From Mauremys mutica (taxonomy: Eukaryota > Chordata > Testudines > Geoemydidae), in the NCBI RefSeq assembly GCF_020497125.1, contig NC_059075.1, forward strand, positions 37,732,003 to 37,796,002: a stretch of 64,000 bases of DNA. The letters run 5' to 3'. Below, piece by piece: positions 12,200 through 22,712 of this stretch (positions within the stretch are counted from its first letter, which is position 1; every line of letters starts with the position of its first letter). The notes under the pieces are model-generated. The model made no database searches and was not told the origin of the DNA. It worked only from the letters and a program-made list of their open reading frames with translations. Made by a program: the position numbers and the translations under genes.

Positions 12200-12481
12200 T
12201 TGTCCCTGAACTGGGTGTACATAGTGCATTAATGTGCACCACAGGGATATACATTCTACTGTGCACTAACTGCCCAATGTGGACCCTGCTGGTGCACACT
12301 AAAAGCTCTCCAGTGTGTGTTTTAATGTAGTACTGTTTGAAATGGGACGACATTAACACACACTAGGAAGCTTTCAGGGCATGCCACCAGCGTCCATATG
12401 GGCCAGTTAGTGGATGACACGCTAGTGTATGCTAGAATTTACACCTCTGTGGTGCGGATTAATGCACTAGTAGACAAGCCC
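12200..12481. mobile_element. Foldback MITE with long imperfect inverted ends
   Basis: The left arm (about 12,200-12,265, with 'agtgcattaatgtgcaccac') pairs with the right arm (about 12,415-12,481, with 'gtggtgcggattaatgcact'), giving imperfect inverted repeats of about 60 bp and a short centre. The ends resemble the GTCTACACT-type turtle MITEs. No clear target duplication was found. Confidence 0.65.
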
Positions 12482-12886
12482 CCAGTCTCATTTGGAATAT
12501 GTAACTAAAATAGTAAATTTGATTAAAGGGTTTATTTGAAACTCTCCTTGTCATGTATCTTGATCTTTTGCTGCAGTCTCGGACAGACTGTTCTTCAGAA
12601 TTGTATTTCAAAGTAGTTTGTGTGTCTTTGCTGCATCATTTGCATTGGTTGATTAGTCATTGACCAAGAAATAAATTATTTTAATTTGGTGGGTTTGGGG
12701 TTTTTTTTGGCTTTGTTGGATGTTTCTGTTTCACTATAATCCATGTTGAAAACATTAGTGCAATTTCCATACATTTGCACAAAATGCATTATGAAATGTA
12801 TTTGGAAAGTAAATTTGCTAAATATAAAAATCTCTTTTAGGGTTCTAGTTTGCTGGATTTTGTATCTTATAAATGACATTTTTTTT

Positions 12887-12990
12887 AAGGCCAGTAAGGA
12901 CCTCATCTGACCTCTTGCGTAGCACAGGCCATAGAGCTTTGTCTATTAATTCCTGCATCCAGCCCATTACCCTTGTGCCCAGAGCATGCT
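12887..12990 (+). repeat. CR1-like LINE fragment
   Basis: Segments 'tgacctcttgcgtagcacag', 'gccatagag' and 'taattcctgcatccagccc' match a recurring CR1-type amniote repeat recognised by eye. It is short, with no ORF. Confidence 0.5.
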
Positions 12991-13265
12991 CCCAGAAGCA
13001 ACTTGAGATGAGGATCAACATGGGGGCAAGGTGAATATCATGGTTTATGGGTTACTGAGATGTTACTTTGTGCACTCCATGGTTATTGCTGAATTTGGAG
13101 TTCTTTATCATGGCTGACAGCTTACCTTCTCAATAAGCACAACATAATGAAAATATTCAGCATTATTAAACTTAGATGTGCAGGAAAACTGTAAATTACA
13201 AAACCAGCTTTGCATTCTGAAACCTTTTCTTTAACCATGGAAATATTCACCGGGTTGTAATCTTA

Positions 13266-13527
13266 GGCCCGGTCTACACTGGAGGTGGGGGAGGGATCAA
13301 TCTAAGATACGCAACTTCAGCTACGAGAATAGCGTAGCTGAAGTCGACATATCTTAGATCAACCTAGATTGACTGACTTAGTGTCCTTGTGGCGCGGGAT
13401 CGATGGCTGCCGCTCCCCTGTCAACTCCGCTTCCGCCTCTCACACTGGTGGAGTTCCAGAGTCGACGGGGAGTGCGTTCGGGAATCGATCACTACCCTCT
13501 GATCCGGCAGGTAGTGTAGACATATCC
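13266..13527 (+). mobile_element. Harbinger-like MITE, family D copy 1
   Basis: The left end is GGCCCGGTCTACACTGG and the right end is the inverse of GGATATGTCTACACTACC. An inner hairpin pairs 'acttcagctacg' with 'cgtagctgaagt' at about 13,315-13,345. TTA lies at the left flank and AAA at the right, so the target duplication is imperfect. The copy at 33,270 has the same internal sequence in the opposite orientation. Confidence 0.75.
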
Positions 13528-13539
13528 AAACTGTGTTCT

Positions 13540-14100
13540 GCTCATTGACAAATCTTTGAGTTTGTTAAATCAGTATCCCCAGCAGAACACATACAAAACA
13601 CAAGCACGAGAAGGGAAGAGGAAGAAGAAAAGGAAAGAATCTCTGTTACTATCAGATGTGGGTGGTTGGTTGGTTGTAATGTTGTTTCAGGCCTGCAGCT
13701 GTGACAACTCCCTAGGGCAATCTGATGTTGGTCTATTGACGATAAGGTCAAGCTGTAATTCTGAATCAGAGATGAGGTCTAGTTGTTGGGAAGCACTTCC
13801 CTTCTCTTTTCTGGTAGCAGAAACCAGCAGACACTATGTCAGGTAAGAAGATCAAGACCAAATTAGGACTGGCCTAGAGTATGTTGGGAAAATCAAACAC
13901 ACACCATGGCCTGCATTCTATAGGCTTTGACACCCGTTAGACCTGAACATTTGAGCAGACAGAGAAAAAGAACAAAGAAGTAGCTCTATGCCTTGCAAGA
14001 CTGAGTCAAAGTGACTTCCATCTGAACCTGAGTCCCTCTGCAATATGAAGAACACTCTGCATCAGGAAGATTATTTTAGGCATATACTATACATTATTAT
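13540..14100. other. STON2 intron (inferred), nothing recognised
   Basis: Two overlapping chance ORFs on opposite strands over an A/G-rich stretch (13,605-13,640) show no family feature. Confidence 0.45.
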
Positions 14101-14127
14101 TTCTATAAATGTTCTGGCTGCCTATCC

Positions 14128-14235
14128 CATAGGTAAGAGAGAGAAGGTAGGTGAGGTAATATCTTTCATTGGACCAACTTCTGTTGGTGAGAGAGACAAG
14201 CTTTTGAGCCACACGGAGCTCTTCTTCAGGTCTGT
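14128..14235 (-). repeat. Dispersed repeat with hammerhead-like core, copy 1
   Basis: Read on the minus strand it runs CTGAAGA (14,229-14,223), a GAGCTC...GGCTC stem, AAAAGCTTGTC, 'accaacagaagttggtcc' and then 'gatattacctc'. The same order occurs at 48,200-48,320 on the plus strand, so the two are one family. CTGAAGA-stem-GAAA resembles a hammerhead ribozyme core; here the GAAA box has become AAAA, so activity is not expected. Confidence 0.65.
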
Positions 14236-14289
14236 AGCTGTGACACTCGGAATACCTTTCCTAGACCTGAAGCTAAATTGTACTAACTT

Positions 14290-15590
14290 GGGTGCCCAAA
14301 TTTAGGTACCTACATTAGTGGCCTGATTAAGCACAGTGGAATTTCATACCAAACCTGCAGCAATTTTAATCTGAAATACTGATGAGTCCATTCCCTGCAG
14401 TGGACTAATGACTATTTAAGTATGGTTCCAATATGTGGATTAATGTGAATTAATCATGACAATTCTCGATAGAAGTAAAATTGCCTAAATGGCTTTTCCA
14501 GATTAACATCGGCTCTGTTTCAAATACAGGTGAATTTCATAACACATGAATTTCATTTGCATTCAGTAAATTGAGCACTAACTTCCTTGAGGATAGCTTC
14601 ATTTAATTTTAAATGTAAGACATCACCCAGCACAGTAGACTTTGAACTGGAGACCAAATACAATTAAGCTTTGGGTCAACATCCCATTGCTAGATTGCAG
14701 CAGCCCTAAACCCCCAAGAATAGCAAATCTTGTATCCACATGACTATTTTATAAGGGTCAATTTTGCCCCAATCCTTACGTGGCTTAGAAGTTCCCTGAG
14801 GCACCAGAACTGGTGGTGTTCCATGATACAGGACAGGGCATGGGGGGAGGGACAGAATTTCAGATGCTGCCGAGACACCCCACCAATAATTTACCCAGAG
14901 TAGAAGTACTAGGCCTGCTCCAACTCCAAAGCTACAATAGCTGTCACAGAACAGACCTGCTGCTGCTCCGTGGCTCTCCTGTTGTGACAATGCTGATCTC
15001 ACCTACTAGGAGAGAAACTGTAAGAGATTTAAGGCCTATTGATTATAACCCAGGAGTTTTGGGGAATGGCTTAAAACTACTTAACCAATCCATGCAGGAA
15101 ACCTGGTTCGAATTTTGTTTTGGGAACTAGATTTGTGTTATGTTCCTAGACTGTTTATGAAATGATATGTTTCAAAACTGTAAAGGCGTAACATATACTG
15201 AGATTTTTCAAGGTTGCCTTGTTTTTAAATAACATTTAGTTAAAAGACTACTGAAACAGGACTGTCAACCAGACAGTAGCTTTCCATGAACTTATAAAAA
15301 ACCCACAGGACTCTGAAGGGTGGGTTGTGGTTTTTGCTGACTTTGTTGGCACCTTGACCAGTGATGTCAATGAGCATAGAGGGAGCTCTACTCCTCAGGG
15401 GGTTGGGTCCTCTACAAAATTGCTTGCAGCACACAGGTTGGGCACTTCTAGCACTAATCTCTGCTGCGTCCATTTGGAAGTTTACAGAACTTCCAGATCA
15501 CCTACTGGAATGATCAGCCGGGCATGCTCACTGATCATCTTAGTACTTGGGACTTTGATCTGAAAAAGGATACCCAGGGAAATAACCATC
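14290..15590. other. STON2 intron (inferred), nothing recognised
   Basis: No exon or confident repeat is seen. Short ORFs at 14,706-15,130 and 15,240-15,563 overlap on opposite strands and have no domain. Confidence 0.45.
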
Positions 15591-15629
15591 TATAGACTCT
15601 GCATGCAGCACATGAAAAGATAATCCCTG

Positions 15630-16325
15630 CCAGAAAATGTCATAATGCCACTATATAAATCCATGGTGTATCCACGCCTTTAATACTGTGTCCACTTCTG
15701 GTTGCCCCATCTCAAAAATGATATAGTGGAACTGGAAAAGCTTCAGAGAAGAGCAACAAAGATGATCATGGATTTGGAACAGCTTCCATACAAGGAGAGA
15801 CTAAAGAAGATTAGGACTCCTCTGCTTAGAAAAGAGACTATTAAGGAGGGATATGAATGATAGAGGTCTATAAAATCATGAATGGTGTGGAAAAAAATGA
15901 ATTGAGACTTATGTACCCTTTTCCACAATACAAAAACCAGGGGTCAGCCAATGAAATGAATAGGCAGCAGGTTTAATACAAACAAGAGGAAGCACTTTTT
16001 CCACACAATACCCAATTAACCTGTGGAACTCATTACCATGAGATGTGATTGCCAAAAGTATAAGAGGATTAAAAAAAGAACTAGATAAATTCATGGAGCT
16101 ATAGGAGCTAGATAAGTTCATTGAGTCCATCAATAGCTATTAACCAAGATGGTCAGGGATGTCATCCCCATGCTCAGAGTGACCCTAAACCTCTTGACTG
16201 CCAGAAGCAGGAAGGGGAAGACAGGCGTGGCTCATTCCAACTGCCCTGTTCTGTACACTCTCACTGAAGCTCTGATACTGGCCACTGTCAGTCTGGCCCA
16301 AATATGGAAATGTGTATGTTCTTAG
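15630..16325 (+). repeat. CR1 LINE, 5'-truncated 3' portion
   Basis: Sequence runs in CR1 order: 'tatataaatccatgg', 'tctcaaaaatgatatagtgg', 'gagaagagcaacaaagatga', 'aggtctataaaatcatgaat', 'gcagcaggtttaatacaaac' and 'ctgtggaactcattacc'. This is the extreme 3' end of ORF2 and the 3'UTR, diverged and without an intact frame. It corresponds to the part of CR1 just beyond the fragment at the right edge of the window. Confidence 0.85.
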
Positions 16326-16475
16326 GCCAACTCAAACAAATGCCCAACAATCTAATGCTAGATTTCACCCAGCTCCTCTTTATCTGTGCTTTTTTCCTTT
16401 CCTGTCATTGCTTATAGGTAAACAAAAGCTGTCACCTTTGTAAATGGCTTCCTCAGTACTGGGTTGATTCACTAA

Positions 16476-16691
16476 GGCCAGATTTACACTGGATTTTTCT
16501 CCATGTAATAATGTCAGTTAAGCGTGTGATTTTTTTCGTTTGTTTTACAACATTTCTATACTGGCAAAAGCCCTAAAGTAGGCATAGTTATAGCCGCCCC
16601 CCCCCCAAAAGTGTTTTTCCCAGTGTAGCTTATTTTGCTTGAGGAACTGGCATAATCCCGGGAAACCTTTTCTACTGTAGACTAAGCCTAA
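16476..16691. mobile_element. MITE-like element with imperfect inverted ends
   Basis: The left end AGGCCAGATTTACACTGGA and the inverse of the right end (AGGCTTAGTCTACAGTAGA) match at 13 of 19 positions. A poly-C run lies at about 16,597-16,606. No target duplication was found, so the call is tentative. Confidence 0.45.
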
Positions 16692-16886
16692 GTGATCTCC
16701 AAACCCAGCATCGGTGTTCAAGGCATCCGTGAGAAGCATATATTGCCATGCAGGTTTTCCAAAGCAGTGTATAGTTCCCTTGTATATGGTACTGGCACTT
16801 AAGTTGTGGTATGCAATGAAAATCCATGCTTGTAGATTGAGTCCATTTTCCAGAGCAATAATTCTGTTCAGAACTCTCTTCATTTC

Positions 16887-16981
16887 AAAAAGAACAGGAG
16901 TACTTGTGGCACCTTAGAGACTAACAAATTTATTTCGGCATGAGCTTTCGTGAGCTACAGCTCACTTCTTCGGATGCAAAG
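16887..16981 (-). repeat. Dispersed repeat with hammerhead-like core, copy 2 (different subfamily)
   Basis: On the minus strand: CCGAAGA (16,973-16,967), a perfect 7-bp stem GTGAGCT/AGCTCAC (16,965-16,950), GAAA (16,949-16,946), a possible AGC...GCC mini-stem, then 'aaatttgttagtctctaagg' and 'tgccacaagtactcctgttc'. The layout is that of a compact hammerhead with short stem III, but the first box carries CC for CT and the pairing before the predicted cut is lost. The repeat itself is a familiar reptile 3' end; a Penelope-like source is possible but unproven. Confidence 0.65.
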
Positions 16982-16989
16982 GATTTAAT

Positions 16990-17832
16990 GCCTTCAAGAG
17001 CTTCTTCCTACCTATGTGACACTAGTACTACCAAATCTGTGAAGAGTTTACAAGATATCAATTCCTCAAGCAGCTGCCTGGCAGCTGTTTTTCACAGGTA
17101 GAGGTAACATGATACTCTAAAAGAAAGTTCAGGCCAAAAAAAATTAAATGGAGAAAAATTAAATGAAGCAATATAGCAAATCAATGACTCCATTCCCATG
17201 TAGTGAATTATAAGAGGCTTGGGGGACACAACAAGATGTTCCATTTGCCACCTGTTTTATTGTTTAGTACTGTTTTTAGCTTATGCTGAAATGTGAAGCC
17301 TTTTGCTGCTGCTATTTGCTGACCTTGTAGAGTCAGTGCAACAGTAAGAAACTCGTGGAAGGTACAGCAAGGGCCCTCTACCTGGACATTTAATAGCACA
17401 GTAGAGACTTTCTCCTAGACTGCCCAGATATTTAGTGGCATGGCAAGGATGTTCTATCTGGATGTATCTGGCAATATTTGGCAACTGGGCTGGAGCTATG
17501 GCAGGATGCCTTCTGGCAAGGGAATTCAAGCAGTTAAAAGACATTTTAATTTTGGCTAACAATATACCTATAAAAATCATTTGCTTTCCAGAAACAAAGC
17601 ACATTAAGCAAGAGAGACAAAGGGGCTTGATTGCTTTATTTTGACTGCTTTTTATTTTCTTTAGTGCAGAACTAACCGTTCTCATTTTGGATTCATTCTC
17701 TGTCAGGTCTTCTGCTCTCTGTCAGCAAGTCTTGATATATTTTGTGCAGTGGAAATATTAACGTGCTTAAATCAAATCCAGCTATTCCTGCAGGATGGTA
17801 AAGTACTGCTCTTATCTGTTCAGCGAATAGGA
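16990..17832. other. STON2 intron (inferred), nothing recognised
   Basis: AT-rich, unique-looking sequence with only short overlapping chance ORFs (17,208-17,685). Confidence 0.45.
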
Positions 17833-17834
17833 TA

Positions 17835-18056
17835 CAGGTCTGTCGCATTTTATGCTGGGGTTACGTTCCGCAGTCAGCACATAAAGCGAAAATTGCGTAT
17901 AGTCAAAATTACATTGAGTATAATGGCAAGTGGAATTGCCCGCACTACAGGTACAGTATTAAAATTGTTGTTTTTCTTTTTTGTTTGTTTTGTTTTTGCT
18001 GACCGCATAAAGCTGAAATCACGTATGTTAAATGCGCGTAAGATACGACAGACCTG
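17835..18056. mobile_element. Pogo/Tigger-like MITE with TA target duplication
   Basis: It starts CAGGTCTGTCGCATTTTA and ends with the inverse of CAGGTCTGTCGTATCTTA. TA dinucleotides sit outside both ends (17,833-17,834 and 18,057-18,058). At 222 bp it is non-autonomous. CAGG ends with a TA target suggest the Tc1/mariner superfamily, pogo branch. Confidence 0.85.
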
Positions 18057-18294
18057 TACTCTTTTAGCCACACCTCTCAGTGTCACTGTATTGAAGGGTC
18101 TCTCTCACTTTCAATTTAGAAATGCTGATGTTTTGTAACATGGAATGAAAAAATTCCCTTTGTGTTTTAAAAAAAAATGGCCACACTGATTCATAAATTC
18201 ATCTAAATTAGAAATGGAGACAATTCCATTCAGTCCCAACTATCCCATCCTTTGGCCTGTTCAAGGTTGTTCCCCACAATATATTGGTCTAGTG

Positions 18295-18573
18295 CAGGGG
18301 TAGGCAAGCTGATTTTCAGTGGCACTCACACTGCCCGGGTCCTGGCCACCGGTCCGGGGATCTCTGCATCTTAATTTAATTTTAAATGAAGCTTCATAAA
18401 CATTTTCAAAACCTTATTTACTTTACATATAACAATAGTTTAGTTATATATTATAGACTTATAGAAAGAGACCTTCTAAAAACGTTAAAATGTATTACTG
18501 GCACGCAAAACCTTAAATTAGAATGAATAAATGAAGACTCAGCACACCACGTCCGAAAGGTTGCCGACTCCTG
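18295..18573. mobile_element. hAT MITE, family A copy 2, with perfect 8-bp TSD and internal deletion
   Basis: Ends match the copy at 4,951 and the TSD is GTCTAGTG at 18,287-18,294 and 18,574-18,581. About 30 bp just inside the left end are missing relative to the other two copies, which shortens the left inverted repeat. Confidence 0.92.
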
Positions 18574-18590
18574 GTCTAGTGACTCTAGTT

Positions 18591-19168
18591 CAGGGGTCTC
18601 AAACTCAATTTACCTTAGGCAAGTGCCAGTCCTCAAATCCTCCCAGCGGGCCAATAATGTCACTGAAGATGGTGTTCAGAAAAGAAAATGTTTATTGTAT
18701 TTTTTATTTCTTAGAAACAATAAAACTGTCATGCAACTTTATACAATTCTTCACTTGCCAGAGTGTTTTTAGTGTTTGCCAGACACCTGGCAAAGCTTCA
18801 GTTCTGTCAGTTTGTTGATGTTTGGCCTCACTGACTGAGCAGCTGAAACCTGCAGGATTGCAGCAAGGTGTGCATCAGATAGTTGTGTTCGGTGTTTTGA
18901 CTTGTTTATATTCATTGTGGAAAAAAGTGACGCTGCCTTCATGGCTGACTCTGCCTGGTAACTAATAATGCTGTCTCCATGGCTGACTCAGCCCTGCGAC
19001 TAGTGATGGTATCTCTAACCCTCTCCCCCGGCCAACCGGAGCTGCGGGGGCCGCCGTCTGCAGCAGACATTGCTGGCAGCGTGGCTGCATGCGTCTCTCC
19101 TCCACAGGCCGCCGTGGGGAGGTTCTCGGGCCACAGATAGCCCATGAGCAAGCACTTTGAGACCCCTG
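18591..19168. mobile_element. hAT-type non-autonomous element, 578 bp
   Basis: Left end CAGGGGTCTCAAACT mirrors the right end ACTTTGAGACCCCTG. Flanks are CTCTAGTT (18,583-18,590) and CTCTAGTC (19,169-19,176), an 8-bp duplication with one change. It sits 17 bp to the right of a different hAT MITE. No transposase frame is seen; the 70-82 codon minus-strand ORFs lack any domain. Confidence 0.85.
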
Positions 19169-19179
19169 CTCTAGTCTAA

Positions 19180-19520
19180 TTGTAAATGGCCCATGTATTG
19201 GAGCTTCCACACCACTTCCCTTGGGAGTCTATTCTACAGGCTAGCACATCCAGTTCTCAGGAAGCTTTCCTGATATTTATCCTACCTTATCTTTTTCTTA
19301 ATATTATCCCCCTCCACTTACTTATAACCATAGAGACCAAGCTAAATAATTTCTCTCCCTGGCCCATGTTTACATTCTTCAAATATTTGTAGACAGTGAT
19401 AATATTCCCCTCACCATTTAGTCCTTATTAGCCAAGCTACGCCTGTTTAGCTCGCCTCATCTGTGTAATTCTTCCAGCCCTTAAACTATATTTATTCTTC
19501 TTCTCCGAACTCCCTCCAGT
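19180..19520 (-). repeat. Old CR1/L3-like LINE fragment, antisense
   Basis: The order of segments (gagcttccac..., 'ttctcaggaagctttcctga', 'ttacttataaccatagagac', 'tgataatattcccctcacca', 'aactccctccagtttagcaa') matches the antisense of a CR1-class LINE 3' half. It is highly diverged with no frame left. Confidence 0.55.
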
Positions 19521-20133
19521 TTAGCAACTGAACACTGTATTTAATTTGATTTCAGAGTAGGATAAAGACGGCCTATTGCCTCCCAGCTCCATGATGTGAT
19601 CTCTTTACAGAGGACTGAAATCAAATACTATTTTGCTCTGCTTTTACCCTAAAATAAAATAAACAATCAAGTCACTTAAAGTTATAAAACTACCATTTTT
19701 TAAAAAATAATTTTGGCTGCATTTTTAGACTCCTGTATCACAAAAGCAGCTTTGTTTTTAAAAAGTCCTGCTTATATCCCGTGGGGAAACTCTGCCAGAT
19801 GTTCTTTTTAGTGGGAGGGCTGCCTGTATTTCTTTTATATTAAATCAGGATCTCTGTTTGTCTGTCACTCCCCACCCACCTGAAGTCCTAATCCTCTGTG
19901 GCATCACAGTTGGTTTCTGCAAGGCTGTGATACCACAAAGGATGGATTATGACCTTAGATGGGAAATAAGTCTCAGGACCAGGTGAGCTCATAAGAAACA
20001 AAGACACTGTTTGTGTGTAAATGTCACCAGTCATAAAAGAAGCAAGAAATTCTATGTCCAAGATTACTGGAAAATTGTAAGCCTCTTCACTACATCTTTA
20101 TACTCCCCTTGCTCTTTCTCCAAGCAGCTGTAT

Positions 20134-20351
20134 CAGGGGTTCTCAAACTGGGGGTCGAGACCCCTCAGGGGGTTGTGAGGTTATTACATGGGGGGGTCGC
20201 GAGCTGTCAGCCTCCACCACAAACCCTGCTTTGTCTCCAGCATTTATAATGGTGTTAAATATATTAAAAAGTGTTTTAATGTATAAGGGGGTCTCACTCA
20301 GAGGCTTGCTGTGTGAAAGAGGTCACCAGTACAACAGTCTGAGAACCCCTG
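20134..20351. mobile_element. hAT MITE, family B copy 2
   Basis: It begins CAGGGGTTCTCAAACTGGG and ends CAGTCTGAGAACCCCTG. Flanks AGCTGTAT (20,126-20,133) and AGCTATAT (20,352-20,359) differ at one base. Sequence is close to the copy at 6,918. Confidence 0.9.
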
Positions 20352-20627
20352 AGCTATATGCTGGCTGGCTGGACACTCAGGAGAGAAACTACTAATAGAG
20401 AGGTTTAGCAGTGTGGGAATGGGGACTAGAGAGCAGAAGGCCCGTTCCCACTGAGGTCAGTTTTGTACTTGGTAATTTAAAAAAAATGCTTTGGAGCTGG
20501 TTTGAGGGTAGAGTGTGGAAGTGAAAGTCACTCTTTCACCCCAAATCCATGTATAGACCTGGGGCGGAAGCTTATTGAGGGAGCATGCAGGATCTACCAC
20601 CCCTCCCAGGAGCAGGAACTGTGGTTA

Positions 20628-20815
20628 TAGGAGAGGGATCGCTCAATGGTTTGAGCATTGGCCTGCTAAACCCAGGATTCTGAGTTCCATCCTTGAGGTG
20701 GCCACTTAAGGATCTGAGGCAAAATCAGTACTTGGTCCTGCTAGTAAAGGCAGGGGGCTGGACTTGATGACCTTTCAGGGTCCCTTCCAGTTCTATGAGA
20801 TAGGTATAGGATAGA
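20628..20815 (+). repeat. tRNA-derived SINE with CR1-like tail (turtle Cry-type)
   Basis: The head at 20,631-20,703 resembles a tRNA gene: 'gctcaatggtttgagc' near the A box, 'ggcctgctaaaccca' in the anticodon arm region and 'gagttccatcc' at the B box position. It is followed by a linker and a CR1-like tail ('ggctggacttgatgaccttt', 'cccttccagttctatgag'). This fits the tRNA-Lys-related Cry SINEs described from cryptodiran turtles. The folded head is too diverged to be a working tRNA gene. Confidence 0.8.
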
Positions 20816-21079
20816 TAGGTTAGGATTTGTACAAGAGTTCCATCTTATGTACAAAGCTAAGACTAAGACCTGGTTGAATGTGCAGGGTGAGGAGGAAATC
20901 TCCTGATAAACTGAGATAGTGACTCTTTCTTTTATAAAGCATTTCAAGATATATGGAAGAAAAACATTGTGTCATTTTTATTATTATAATTGTATTATTA
21001 AACTGGGATCTGAAAAGCTAGTCGGATTCTTTCTTCTTCATGCACAATCACCAGTGATCATGATAATAATGCTATAACG

Positions 21080-21260
21080 TGTTCCATATGTAGATCTCAA
21101 AAGTATTTTACAAGGTTGGGTAAGTGTCATTATCCCTTTGTACCGATGGCATAATGGAGGCCCAGAAATGTGAAGTGACCCAGGGTCACATAGTTGCACA
21201 GCCAGAACTAAAACCAAGGTCTCCTGACTTCTGTGTTCAGTTTAGTAGACAACAGTTGGA
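21080..21260 (+). repeat. MIR SINE
   Basis: It shows 'agatctcaaaagtatttt', then 'catgatgg'-type decay of the core, 'gtgacccagggtcacata' and 'aggtctcctgacttctgtg', in MIR order. Confidence 0.8.
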
Positions 21261-22199
21261 ATCTAAATTTAGCTCTCAGATTTTGCTGATATGGGTGAGG
21301 CAGATGGGAATCAAGCTCTCTCCTTCAAGGGGACAACAGCATTTTAAATGCTTGCTTTTGTCTGTGCAGTAAGCAGATGTGACACCCAAGTTGCCCAGAG
21401 TGCAAACATAGGCAGCACCTAAGTGTGGTTTTTACAGTCTCTTTTTTGCACTTCAAAGTGATGAGTTTTGCAAAGTACATAATCTGCATTTTGATGCAAA
21501 TTGAAGAGGTAAGAATGTTGACATTTCTGTATGTTAAGTATGGTGCAGCAGCAGATTATAATTCCAGACAGGATGCCCATCTTTGGGAGCAGTTTCTGTG
21601 ATCCTGCTCTCCAAGCCAATGGAGATTAAACGCTTCAGCCTCAGAACATTCCCAGTTGTGTGTGTTCTTTATATAAACACCACCACACAATTCACCACCA
21701 CTGGGAGCATCTATCTGGGAAACATCCAGGACTGGAATAGCAGGGGGTAGTGCAGGTCAGGACTGAAGTGCATTGGCAGAGCTGTTTATGGGGAGCCCAG
21801 GTCTAGAAAAATAGAAGCTGTTACAGGTCAAGAACGGTGTGTCAGACTAAGAGAATGTGGGGAAAGATTGCACAATACAGGCCTGAAATATGCGTTTCTT
21901 TAACCATTCCTACATCATTAGTTCATAGCTTCCCTGAGAAGCATTTCACAGACATCTTAGGGCTGACTGATAATTCTCCACAGGGCAGGCCAAGTAAACA
22001 GCCTTTTGGAATGTCTCCTGTGCAATGAATGTCATTCATGCACCTTTTCCAGTGCTTATGCTCTTTCCCCATGTGCTTTAATGCTAACAGCAATAGAGCA
22101 GCCGAAGCACATGGAGATGGAGTGGGAGTGGCAGAAAAAAGACCTTCCACCACTTTCACTCTCTCTTCCTATTGGATTCAACAACCCAAAAGCACATGG

Positions 22200-22335
22200 G
22201 GGAGAGAAAGCAGAAGGGAAAGAACAGAAAGAGAAGGAACAAGAGAGAAATGAGGAAGAGAAGGAACAAAAGAGGAAAAAGAGAGAAGGAATGAAAGGAG
22301 AGAGGGAGTAAAGAAGAAAGCTACAAAGAAAAAAA
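22200..22335 (+). repeat. Homopurine (GA-rich) low-complexity tract
   Basis: About 130 bases are almost purely A and G, with units like gaaaga, aggaa and gagaga, ending 380 bp before the large STON2 exon. Such tracts can form triplex DNA or act as purine-rich RNA binding sites; no function is shown here. Confidence 0.85.
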
Positions 22336-22679
22336 TTACAGAAAAAAATGACTGCAATATGGTAGGTGTTTGTTTTCTCCTTTTAGGTTTTGTTTTGTAT
22401 TGGAGAGAGGAGGAAGGTACAATCTCTGCTGCTATTCCTATTTTCTTCATTTGTCTCTTGCTGCTTCTTTCTACCTTTGTTTCTCTGTCCCTTTGGAGGT
22501 GACTGGCACCAGGCCCTCAGTAACTCTTATCAGACTCTTTGGCCTTTCAGCCAAGTTGTTTGACCAGTTCCCTTGCACAGCATGCAAATTAGCCCATTTT
22601 GTGCATGGAAACTACGGTGCCCACAAAGTTTCTCCTTTAGAGAAAAGAACTAGTTGGCTTCAGACTAATGGACTAAAAT

Positions 22680-22712
22680 TTCCCTTTTCTCTCTCTTTCT
22701 CTCTCTTTCAAG
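22680..22712 (+). promoter_or_regulatory. STON2: 3' splice site of the large STON2 exon
   Basis: A long CT tract (ctctctttctctctctttc) is followed by AAG at the junction. The exon starts at 22,713 and the first two bases (AC) finish an Asp codon begun in the previous exon, so the upstream intron is phase 1. The reading frame happens to stay open 114 codons upstream into the intron. Confidence 0.9.

Noticed and set aside
20631..20703. A functional tRNA gene
   Set aside because: The A and B boxes are diverged, and the linker plus CR1-like tail mark it as a SINE head.
22370..22712. In-frame extension of the large STON2 exon as extra coding sequence
   Set aside because: A strong pyrimidine tract and AG lie at 22,712 and the match to stonin-2 begins exactly after it. 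The upstream residues have no similarity I recognise. It is kept only as a finding.
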